The notes under the pieces were generated by a model that was not told the DNA's origin, did not search any database, and worked only from the letters and a program-made list of their open reading frames with translations. Shown here one piece after another: positions 1 through 5,669 of a stretch of 9,982 bases of DNA (the stretch's first letter is position 1; each line of letters opens with the position of its first letter). This DNA comes from an uncultured Clostridia bacterium (lineage in GTDB: Bacteria > Bacillota > Clostridia > Oscillospirales > Oscillospiraceae), in NCBI GenBank assembly GCA_937894515.1, contig CALCRH010000185.1, positions 1 to 9,982 of the forward strand, read 5' to 3'. Position numbers and translations under genes: made by a program.

Positions 1-1204
1 CGAAGTCAGCGCTGTACAGAGCGTAACGGGTGAAGGAGCACAGCGTCCAGGCCAGAGTCAGGATCAGGATGGGGGAAACCATCTGGATAAAGCCGTTGGG
101 AACGGACTCGAAGCTCTTGGTGAAGCCGATGGTGCCGCGCAGCCAGAAGTACAGGAACGTGAACACCATGCCGATCAGACCGCCGATGGACAGACCCACA
201 GCGGCGTCAGCATCGGAGAACGCATCGATGAAGCTTGCGCCGTCCAGAATGCCGCCGGAGTACACCATACCGAAGATGCAGGCTGCGATCAGAACGATCA
301 CGGGAACCAGCAGATCCAGAACGGAGGTCTTCTTGCCGCCGGCAGGTGCTTCGTAATCGTCAGCACCGGCGAAGGGACGCTCGGGAGTGGTGAACAGGTC
401 GTCCTTGACCTGTGCGTTGTACTCGTGCTTCAGCATGGGACCGTAGTCGATGTTCAGCACGGAGATCACAACGATCATCAGCAGGGTCAGCAGGCAGTAG
501 TAGTTCCAGGGGATCTGCTTGATGAACAGCTCGAAGCCGCCCACAGCGTCAGAATTGACGTAGCCGGAAATGGCAGCAGCCCAGGAAGATACGGGAGCGA
601 TCATGCAGACGGGAGCTGCGGTGGCATCGATGACGTAGGCCAGCTTGGCGCGGGAGATCTTGTGGCTCTCCGTCACGGGACGCATCACGGCGCCCACGGT
701 CAGGCAGTTAAAGTAGTCGTCCACGAAGATCAGAACGCCCAGCAGCATGGTCATCAGCTGTGCGCCGGCGCGGCTCTTCACGCTCTTGGTTGCCCAACGA
801 CCGAATGCTTCAGAACCGCCGCCCTTGTTCATCAGGTCCACCATGATGCCCAGCATCACCAGGAAGCAGATGATACCGATGTCGTAGCTGTCGGCCAGAA
901 CGGAAACGATACCGTAGTCAGCGCCGATCAGGGCAACGATGGTCTCCCAGGGAGCAAACTGGGTGTACAGCAGGGCACCGACCAGGCAGCCGAAGAACAG
1001 GGAAGAATACACTTCCTTGCTGATCAGAGCCAGAGCGATTGCCACAATGGGTCCCAGCAGGGACCAGAACGTACCTGCAAAGGGAGTTTCGGCGCCCTCA
1101 ATAATAATAGGGGCGTCTTTGTACGTTACGCCCAGGATCACCAGCAGTACCACGACAATGGCGATGGCGATCAAGTACGCAACTTTCGTACTCTTCTTTT
1201 CCAT
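1..1204 (-). CDS. NhaC-family Na+/H+ antiporter, C-terminus cut by window edge
   Basis: The reverse strand reads open for 401 codons from an ATG at 1204 to the window edge, so the C-terminus is missing. The start is supported by a GAGGAGGT ribosome site about 9 bases upstream. The N-terminus is a short basic stretch (MEKKSTK) followed by a membrane segment at about residues 9-26, and many hydrophobic helices follow. VDDYFN at residues 161-166, followed by CLTVGAVMRPVTES, matches the conserved acidic membrane motif of the NhaC antiporter family. Family members exchange cytoplasmic H+/Na+ across the inner membrane; some relatives exchange organic acids, so the exact substrate is not settled. 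A hydrophilic loop at about residues 255-295 separates two hydrophobic halves. It lies downstream of the NSS transporter but is separated from it by a terminator and has its own promoter. I am confident of the family and less so of the substrate. Confidence 0.9.
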   Translation of the reverse strand, partial: MEKKSTKVAYLIAIAIVVVLLVILGVTYKDAPIIIEGAETPFAGTFWSLLGPIVAIALALISKEVYSSLFFGCLVGALLYTQFAPWETIVALIGADYGIVSVLADSYDIGIICFLVMLGIMVDLMNKGGGSEAFGRWATKSVKSRAGAQLMTMLLGVLIFVDDYFNCLTVGAVMRPVTESHKISRAKLAYVIDATAAPVCMIAPVSSWAAAISGYVNSDAVGGFELFIKQIPWNYYCLLTLLMIVVISVLNIDYGPMLKHEYNAQVKDDLFTTPERPFAGADDYEAPAGGKKTSVLDLLVPVIVLIAACIFGMVYSGGILDGASFIDAFSDADAAVGLSIGGLIGMVFTFLYFWLRGTIGFTKSFESVPNGFIQMVSPILILTLAWTLCSFTRYALYSADF

Positions 1205-1239
1205 TATGAGATTTACCTCCTCAAAATTATGGTTTTATT

Positions 1240-1268
1240 ATTGTAAAATGCCATATTTCGATAGTCAA
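1240..1268 (-). promoter_or_regulatory. Sigma-A type promoter for the NhaC-family gene
   Basis: On the minus strand TTGACT (1268-1263) and TACAAT (1245-1240) are separated by exactly 17 bases. The -10 box lies about 35 bases before the ATG at 1204, leaving a short leader of about 30 bases that holds the ribosome site. Read from sequence only; no start site is known. Confidence 0.65.
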
Positions 1269-1338
1269 CAATTTCACAATTCCTTATCGCTCTCTTAACA
1301 TATACGAATAACGGATTTTCGGTTTCTTAACAAATTAC

Positions 1339-1374
1339 AAAAAAGAAAGTGCTCCGAAGAGCACTTTCTTTTTT
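1339..1374 (-). terminator. Strong intrinsic terminator after the NSS transporter gene
   Basis: A perfect 16-base inverted repeat (1339-1354 with 1359-1374) encloses a 4-base loop. Read on the minus strand the loop is TTCG closed by a C-G pair, the extra-stable UUCG tetraloop, and the 3' arm ends in six T residues. It starts 10 bases beyond the stop codon of the NSS gene and separates it from the NhaC-family gene. The arm sequence is A/T symmetric, so it could also stop transcription coming from the left on the plus strand. Confidence 0.92.
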
Positions 1375-1383
1375 CTTTCCAAA

Positions 1384-2814
1384 TCAGCCGAAGAAGGACA
1401 TGACCTGACCGTACAGGATCAGCAACATGGCCAGCGGAGTGATGACCTTGCAGCAGGCCTTGAAGTAACCCTGGATCTTGAACTTGTGGTTCGGGGTGAC
1501 CTCGCACTCTTCCTTGACCAGATCGGTGCCGGTCTCGTAGCCCAGCATCAGGGTCATCAGCAGACCGCCCAGAGGCATCATGACACCCTCAGACAGCATG
1601 TCGAAGAAGTCCAGCCAGCAGTCGTTCCAGCCCTTGACGGTGCCGCCCAGGATATCGGCAGGAGCCATGCCGTTGGAGCCCAGACCATCCAGGCAGACCA
1701 CTACGCACAGAATAGCAACGAAGATGGAAGCAACCAGGGAGTACTTTTTACGCTTGTCGCCCTTGCCGGCATCGCGGGCCTGGTCCACATAGTGGGCAAC
1801 CACGGTCTCCAGCAGGGAGATGGAGGAGGAGATAGCGGCGAACACAACCAGCAGGTAGAAGATGATGCCGAAGATGGGGCCGATGCCGCCCATCTTATCG
1901 AACACGTTCTGCATGGTGACGAACAGCAGGGACGGGCCGCCCAGAGCACCGGTGGGATCCAGAGCGAAACGGGCGGGGATCACGCACAGACCAGCGCACA
2001 GAGCGATCAGGGTATCCATGACCACGATGATCAGAGCGTTCTTTTCCAGGTTCTCTTTCTTATCCAGGTAGGAACCATAGGTGATCATGGCGCCCATACC
2101 GATGGACAGGGAGAAGAACATCTGGCCACCTGCGGTGGAGATGACGTTGAACAGGTTGGGGGCTTTCTCAATAATACCGTTTGCCAGAGCCCAGCCGGGA
2201 ACGAAGATGTACTTCAGACCATCAACAGCACCGGGCAGAGTGCAGGCGCGGATGATGCAGATAACCAGCATGACGAACAGAGCAGGCATACCGACAGAGC
2301 AGACCTTCTCGATACCGCCGCCGATACCACCCATGACGATGATCATGGTGATGGCAACGAAGATCAGACCGTAGATCACGGACTCGCCCTGGTTACCCAT
2401 CAGAGCACCGAACACAGCGCCGCCGCCCTGACCGCCGGAGCCGAAGCCGGCATGGATCAGGTTGCCGAAGTTCAGAACGACGTACTTGATGCAGTAGCCG
2501 CCCAGCGCGCAGTAGAAGCTGAGGATAAAGAAGGCAGAGGCAACGCCCAGCCAGCCGACCCACTTGAACTTCTTGGAGATCAGCTTGTAGGCCTTGACAG
2601 CACCGGCGCCGGTCTTACGACCGATGGCCAGCTCGCCCAGCATCACGATGAAGCCGCAGACTGCTGCCAGAACCAGATAGATGATCAGGAACGTGAAACC
2701 ACCGTTGGCACCCATCTTATTGGGGAAGCCCCAGATGTTGCCCAGGCCGACTGCGGAACCAACTGCAGCCATCAGGAATCCAAAATTGGATCCAAAGCCT
2801 TTTCTTTCTTCCAT
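1384..2814 (-). CDS. Sodium-dependent transporter, NSS/SNF family (LeuT fold)
   Basis: A 476-residue membrane protein, normal length for bacterial NSS symporters, which import amino acids or amines with Na+ across the cytoplasmic membrane. TM1 contains GSAVGLGNIWGFP (residues 19-31), the family signature: by alignment to LeuT, G19, A21, V22 and N26 sit at the Na+ site positions G20, A22, V23 and N27. TM6 has QMFFSLSIGMGAMITYGSYL (231-250). TM8 has FAAISSSISL (325-334), with A326, S329 and S330 at the second Na+ site positions. The usual Arg after GNIW (LeuT R30, part of the outer gate) is Gly29 here. The ATG at 2814 has AAAAGGAGAG 6-15 bases upstream. The gene ends 10 bases before a strong terminator and appears monocistronic. 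The substrate cannot be told from sequence. Confidence 0.95.
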   Translation of the reverse strand: MEERKGFGSNFGFLMAAVGSAVGLGNIWGFPNKMGANGGFTFLIIYLVLAAVCGFIVMLGELAIGRKTGAGAVKAYKLISKKFKWVGWLGVASAFFILSFYCALGGYCIKYVVLNFGNLIHAGFGSGGQGGGAVFGALMGNQGESVIYGLIFVAITMIIVMGGIGGGIEKVCSVGMPALFVMLVICIIRACTLPGAVDGLKYIFVPGWALANGIIEKAPNLFNVISTAGGQMFFSLSIGMGAMITYGSYLDKKENLEKNALIIVVMDTLIALCAGLCVIPARFALDPTGALGGPSLLFVTMQNVFDKMGGIGPIFGIIFYLLVVFAAISSSISLLETVVAHYVDQARDAGKGDKRKKYSLVASIFVAILCVVVCLDGLGSNGMAPADILGGTVKGWNDCWLDFFDMLSEGVMMPLGGLLMTLMLGYETGTDLVKEECEVTPNHKFKIQGYFKACCKVITPLAMLLILYGQVMSFFG

Positions 2815-2842
2815 AGTTTTCTCTCCTTTTAATTTGGATTAT

Positions 2843-2885
2843 CCCGCTTTCTGGCGGGGAACTTTCCCGTAGGTGAATACACCTA
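2843..2885 (-). promoter_or_regulatory. Small hairpins in the leader of the NSS transporter gene
   Basis: The 5' leader of the NSS mRNA holds three short inverted repeats: TAGGTG/CACCTA (2870-2875 with 2880-2885), GGGAA/TTCCC (2857-2861 with 2864-2868) and CCCGC/GCGGG (2843-2847 with 2854-2858). The last two overlap by two bases and cannot both form fully. None is followed by a T-run, so they are not terminators. I do not recognise a known riboswitch or T-box; a transcript-stabilising or metabolite-responsive role is possible but unsupported. Confidence 0.35.
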
Positions 2886-2900
2886 TTGGATTATAGAGAA

Positions 2901-2929
2901 AGTATACAGGATTTTCCTGCGCCGCGCAA
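2901..2929 (-). promoter_or_regulatory. Candidate promoter for the NSS transporter gene
   Basis: On the minus strand TTGCGC (2929-2924) and TATACT (2906-2901) are 17 bases apart. A second good -10 box, TATAAT (2895-2890), lies just downstream but has no convincing -35 at 17 bases. A TTGACG (2936-2931) lies upstream but is too far from either -10. The location, about 90 bases before the ATG, is sensible. The match is moderate. Confidence 0.4.
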
Positions 2930-3175
2930 TCGTCAATATTGATAAATTTTTTATAAGAAATTTTACTTTTTTAACATTTTGTGAACACGAGTTATCCAAA
3001 ATATTGCGACATTTTTTCGATAATATGCATGCAAATTTTACAAATTTTGCTCGTTTTATTACTTTTATAGCTTTTTGTAATATAAATTTCTTATGAAGAG
3101 AACTTTTCTTTTCGCTCGTTTTGTTTTTCACAGGAAAACAGAAACGGACCTTCGCAGAGAAAGAACGGAGAAGAC

Positions 3176-3201
3176 GGGCGGACAGAGTCGTCCGCCCCTA
3201 C
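3176..3201 (+). repeat. CCCCTAC palindromic repeat, type B copy 1
   Basis: The arms GGGCGGAC and GTCCGCCC flank a 6-base loop (AGAGTC), followed by CTAC. An identical 26-base copy lies at 4072-4097 inside the lipoprotein gene. Both are in the same orientation. Confidence 0.85.
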
Positions 3202-3237
3202 AGTTGGGACGAAATGGGATCGGTAAGCAAAACGACT

Positions 3238-3262
3238 GGTCGATGTGGGCATCGACCCCTAC
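3238..3262 (+). repeat. CCCCTAC palindromic repeat, type C
   Basis: The perfect 8-base arms GGTCGATG and CATCGACC enclose a TGGG loop and are followed by CCTAC. The arm sequence differs from the other types, but the layout and the 3' CCCCTAC end are shared, which marks it as a family member. Only one copy is seen. Confidence 0.7.
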
Positions 3263-3272
3263 GAAAGAAAAA

Positions 3273-3284
3273 GATCGCCCCTAT
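3273..3284 (+). repeat. Partial CCCCTAC-type repeat (right half only)
   Basis: GATCGCCCCTAT looks like the 3' half of a family member whose left arm is missing. It runs directly into the 35-base tandem unit that follows. Short, so the call is tentative. Confidence 0.4.
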
Positions 3285-3293
3285 GGGGAATGC

Positions 3294-3354
3294 GGGCCGT
3301 CGAGGACGCCGGCCCCTATGGGGAATGCGGGCCGTCGAGGACGCCGGCCCCTAC
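3294..3354 (+). repeat. CCCCTAC palindromic repeat, type A, two tandem copies
   Basis: Two copies (3294-3319 and 3329-3354) with GGGCCG and CGGCCC arms around a 10-base loop, repeated with a 35-base period that includes the spacer TGGGGAATGC. The first ends in CTAT and the second in CTAC. Further copies lie at 3910, 6503 and 7207. The exact period suggests a local duplication of repeat plus spacer. Confidence 0.85.
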
Positions 3355-3413
3355 AAAGAACGCGGTGGTGTGTGGCAGGAATGGGACATTCCGGGAAATA
3401 CATATAAAATAGG

Positions 3414-3441
3414 TTGACAGACCGTAATATTTGTGTATAAT
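3414..3441 (+). promoter_or_regulatory. Sigma-A promoter of the metal-uptake operon
   Basis: TTGACA (3414-3419) and TATAAT (3436-3441) are perfect consensus boxes with a 16-base spacer. The expected start site, about 3447-3449, falls inside the inverted repeat at 3441-3465, so a repressor bound there would block it. It drives the zur-like gene and the three transporter genes behind it. Confidence 0.8.
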
Positions 3442-3465
3442 TTGAAAATGGTTTTCATTTTCAAA
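3441..3465 (+). promoter_or_regulatory. Fur/Zur-type operator overlapping the promoter
   Basis: A perfect inverted repeat with arms TTTGAAAATG (3441-3450) and CATTTTCAAA (3456-3465) around GTTTT. Inside it, TGAAAAT-G-GTTTTCA (3443-3457) resembles the 7-1-7 layout of Fur-family boxes with one mismatch between halves. It begins at the last base of the -10 box and ends 16 bases before the Fur-family gene. The simplest reading is autoregulation by that protein; the binding itself is inferred. Confidence 0.72.
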
Positions 3466-3481
3466 TTGAGGGGGCGTTCCC

Positions 3482-3880
3482 ATGACCTATATGACCAGAC
3501 AACAGCGCGCCGTACTGGACTGCATCCGGCAGGCGCAGGGCGGCTGTAACGCCACAGAGCTGTGCGAAGCGCTGCATCAGGGCGGCGAACCCATCGGTCT
3601 GACCACTGTGTACCGGCAGTTGGAGCGATTGGAACAACAGGGACTGCTGCACAAGATCGTCACCGATGAGGGGGCGCGGTATCAATACTGTGATGCCCAC
3701 GAACACGGCGGGGACTGCTTTTTGCTGAAGTGCGAAAAGTGCGGCAGGATCCAGCACATCGACTGCTCCCATCTGGGAGAGCTGTACCGCCATCTGATGG
3801 CAGAGCACGGCTTTGCCATCAATCCGCGGAGAACATTGTTTTACGGGCTATGCGAGGTGTGCGGGAGGGCAAAAGCATGA
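3482..3880 (+). CDS. zur: Fur-family metal-responsive repressor, probably Zur
   Basis: 132 residues, usual length for the family. The N-terminal winged helix (about residues 4-68) includes the recognition-helix motif PIGLTTVYRQLERLEQQGLL (37-56). The C-terminal dimerisation and metal domain has a His-rich turn H73-x-H75 and two structural-zinc pairs, C84-x2-C87 and C124-x2-C127. Such proteins repress metal-uptake genes when loaded with metal. Zinc is favoured because the gene is first in an operon with a ZnuABC-like importer, but iron or manganese sensing cannot be excluded by sequence. The ATG at 3482 is chosen because GAGGGGG ends about 8 bases upstream; the ATG at 3491 would be too far. 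The stop overlaps the next start as ATGA. A matching operator sits on its promoter. Confidence 0.92.
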   Translation: MTYMTRQQRAVLDCIRQAQGGCNATELCEALHQGGEPIGLTTVYRQLERLEQQGLLHKIVTDEGARYQYCDAHEHGGDCFLLKCEKCGRIQHIDCSHLGELYRHLMAEHGFAINPRRTLFYGLCEVCGRAKA

Positions 3881-4965
3881 GGAGACGTTTGGCGGCAAGG
3901 CATAAGGGCGGGCCGTCGAGGACGCCGGCCCCTACAACCCCTCCGTCACGCCTTTCGGCGCGACACCTCCCCTTACACAGGGAAGGCTTTGCAGGCATAA
4001 CAAGACGTATCGTCTGTGCGGTGGTGGCGGTATTGCTGACGGTGTCGCTGTGCGGGTGCGGAATAAACGGCGGGCGGACAGAGTCGTCCGCCCCTACGGA
4101 GGAGAATGGCAAGATACAGGTGGTATGCACCCTGTTCCCCTACTATGACTTTGCCCGGGCTATTGGCGGAGACGATGCAGCGGTGACTCTTCTGGTGGCT
4201 GCGGGAAAAGAGGCCCACAGCTTTGAGCCAACACCGCTGGACGTGATACGGCTTTCCAAAGCCGATGTATTCCTTTACAACGGCGGCGAAAGCGAGGAAT
4301 GGGTGGAAAATATTCTGGACGCCGCCGGGGAGAACATCAAAATCACCGCCGCCATGATGGACTTGATGGATCCGGAGGAAGAGGAAATCGTGGAGGGAAT
4401 GCAGGTTTCCGGGGACGGCGACGAGGAAGAGGAGATCGAGTACGACGAGCACATCTGGACCTCTCCCCTGTTGGCCATGGACATCTGCCGGGGTATCTGC
4501 GAGGCGCTGTGTCAGGCTGATCCCCAACATGAGGAAAATTATAAGGTGAGATTGACGGCGTACTTGAGTGAGTTGGAGAAGCTGGATGCGGCATTTCGGG
4601 AGACAGCCGAAAATGCGACACACCGTACCTTGCTATTCGGGGACCGATTTCCCCTGCTGTATTTCGCCAGAACCTACGGCTTCGACTACCGCGCCGCGTT
4701 TCACGGGTGTGCCAGCGACACGGAACCGAGTCTGGCAACACTGAAGTACCTTATTGATCTGGTAAACGCGCAGAACATACCGACTGTATACACCATTGAG
4801 TTGAGTAATCAGAAAATTGCACAGGCCATCGCCGAGACCACAGGGGCAAACGTACTGACGTTTCAATCCTGCCAGACGGTGAGCCGGGAAGATTTTGAAA
4901 ACGGCGAGACCTATCTTTCGCTGATGTGGCGAAATGTAGAGGCGCTGCGGGAGGGAATGTGTTGA
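3877..4965 (+). CDS. znuA: Metal ABC transporter substrate-binding lipoprotein (ZnuA-like)
   Basis: 362 residues. This is the extracellular metal-capture component of the importer, related to the cluster 9 (ZnuA/TroA) binding proteins. The ATG overlaps the upstream stop (ATGA) and has GGGAGGG about 9 bases before it. The signal core lies at about residues 44-58, with lipobox L58-C-G-C61; Cys61 would carry the lipid. Likely metal ligands include H114 (GKEAHSFEPTP) and H192 (DEHIWTSP, a typical ZnuA motif). Between them is an acidic loop (165-191) instead of the usual His-rich loop. At the usual third ligand the motif is FGDRFP (G255 in place of His); nearby H276 may substitute. The N-terminal region before the signal core is unusually long (about 43 residues), because residues 12-37 and 66-74 are translated palindromic repeats. 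An ATG-less later start is unlikely given the SD and coupling. Confidence 0.9.
   Translation: MRRRLAARHKGGPSRTPAPTTPPSRLSARHLPLHREGFAGITRRIVCAVVAVLLTVSLCGCGINGGRTESSAPTEENGKIQVVCTLFPYYDFARAIGGDDAAVTLLVAAGKEAHSFEPTPLDVIRLSKADVFLYNGGESEEWVENILDAAGENIKITAAMMDLMDPEEEEIVEGMQVSGDGDEEEEIEYDEHIWTSPLLAMDICRGICEALCQADPQHEENYKVRLTAYLSELEKLDAAFRETAENATHRTLLFGDRFPLLYFARTYGFDYRAAFHGCASDTEPSLATLKYLIDLVNAQNIPTVYTIELSNQKIAQAIAETTGANVLTFQSCQTVSREDFENGETYLSLMWRNVEALREGMC
3910..3935 (+). repeat. Type A CCCCTAC repeat inside the znuA-like gene
   Basis: Same 26-base sequence as the copy at 3329-3354, lying in frame after codon 11. It is translated as GPSRTPAPT. It is joined directly to the two-hairpin element at 3945-3986. 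Confidence 0.85.
3945..3986 (+). repeat. Two-hairpin repeat-like element inside the znuA-like gene
   Basis: Hairpin one pairs GTCACGCC (3945-3952) with GGCGCGAC (3957-3964) around TTTC, with one mismatch. Hairpin two pairs CCTCCCCT (3966-3973) with AGGGAAGG (3979-3986) around TACAC, with one mismatch. The preceding ACCCCTCC joins it to the type A copy. The structure resembles a dispersed element I recall from related gut Clostridia, but only one copy is in this window, so the family membership is not shown here. Confidence 0.55.
4072..4097 (+). repeat. Type B CCCCTAC repeat inside the znuA-like gene
   Basis: Identical over 26 bases to 3176-3201. It lies four codons after the lipobox cysteine and is translated as GRTESSAPT, forming the flexible linker between the lipid anchor and the metal-binding domain. 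Confidence 0.88.
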
Positions 4966-5669
4966 AAACTCCTTTGATTGAAGTAAAAGATGTGACGCTG
5001 GGCTATGAGGGCCGGGCCATCTGGGAACATCTGAGCTTTCCCATCAACAAGGGCGACTATCTGGCCATCGTGGGAGAAAACGGCAGCGGCAAGTCCACCC
5101 TGCTCAAGAGCCTGCTGGGGCTGCTGAAGCCCATGAGCGGTGCTATTGAACGCTCGGACAGTCTGCGGGCCGGTACCATCGGTTATCTGCCCCAACAGAC
5201 CAAGGCGCAGAAAGATTTCCCCGCCACCGTGTATGAGGTGGTGCTGTCCGGATTTTTGAGCGCAAAGCAGGGACGATTTTTCTACTCGCCGAAAGAAAAG
5301 TCTGCGGCGCTGATGAACATGGGCAAGCTGGGGATTCTGGAGAAGCGGGACAAATGCTATCGGGAACTGTCCGGCGGGTTACAGCAGCGGGTGCTGTTGG
5401 CGCGGGCGCTGTGTGCCGCCGGAGAGCTGCTGATCCTGGACGAGCCGGTGACCGGGCTGGATCCGGCAGCAGCGCAGGATCTGTACCGGACGCTGGCATA
5501 TTTGAACGAAAAAGAGGGCATCGCCATCGTGACGGTGACCCACGACATGGAAAACGCACTGCGGTATGCCACGTCCATTCTGTACGCGGGACAGAAGCAG
5601 TGGTTTTACGGCACGGCGGCGGAATATCTGGCGTCGCCTTACGGCAAGCGGTTTGGAGGTGAGCGGTGA
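4962..5669 (+). CDS. znuC: Metal ABC transporter ATP-binding protein (ZnuC-like)
   Basis: 235 residues from TTG, which overlaps the upstream stop as TTGA and has GGGAGGG ending 6 bases before it. A GTG three bases earlier and an ATG at 4926 are in frame but poorly placed relative to that site. All ABC ATPase motifs are present: Walker A GENGSGKST (38-46), Q-loop around Q78-Q79, signature LSGGLQQ (136-142), Walker B LLILDE (156-161) and the switch histidine in VTHD (H194). It would power metal import on the cytoplasmic face of the permease encoded next. The length and motif spacing are normal for the ZnuC/MntB group, and nothing appears broken. Confidence 0.94.
   Translation: MKTPLIEVKDVTLGYEGRAIWEHLSFPINKGDYLAIVGENGSGKSTLLKSLLGLLKPMSGAIERSDSLRAGTIGYLPQQTKAQKDFPATVYEVVLSGFLSAKQGRFFYSPKEKSAALMNMGKLGILEKRDKCYRELSGGLQQRVLLARALCAAGELLILDEPVTGLDPAAAQDLYRTLAYLNEKEGIAIVTVTHDMENALRYATSILYAGQKQWFYGTAAEYLASPYGKRFGGER

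Larger units (their letters stand above)
2930..3413. other. Gene-free stretch: AT-rich DNA, then a repeat cluster
   Basis: No convincing gene is seen here. Bases 2937-3120 are very AT-rich with many A and T runs, and contain a loose inverted pair (TATAAGAAATTT at 2951-2962 and AAATTTCTTATG at 3084-3095). Bases 3170-3355 change sharply to GC-rich DNA made of several CCCCTAC-ending palindromes. Open frames across this stretch either encode only translated repeats or have no ribosome site. The stretch separates the divergent NSS gene from the metal-uptake operon. Confidence 0.7.

Noticed and set aside
425..1246. Plus-strand open frame opposite the NhaC-family gene
   Set aside because: It has low-complexity His/Gln/Asp composition, no recognisable family, and is antisense to a well-supported antiporter frame.
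1486..2832. 448-codon open frame on the plus strand opposite the NSS transporter gene
   Set aside because: Its product is a His/Gln/Asp-rich mixture with no family resemblance, as seen when a membrane-protein gene is read backwards. The minus-strand gene has clear motifs and a ribosome site.
2883..3131. 82-codon Lys-rich minus-strand frame in the AT-rich gap
   Set aside because: It starts with GTG and has no purine-rich ribosome site. The Lys and Ile come simply from A/T runs, and it overlaps the promoter of the NSS gene.
3176..3354. A possible CRISPR array
   Set aside because: The repeats are hairpins of several different types with irregular spacing and only one short tandem pair; there are no unique spacers of constant length and no cas genes.
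3093..3417. Two overlapping plus-strand frames of about 100 codons before the metal operon
   Set aside because: They consist mostly of translated palindromic repeats (GRRGRRPL, GPSRTPAP) with no ribosome site or family match, and they run into the operon promoter.
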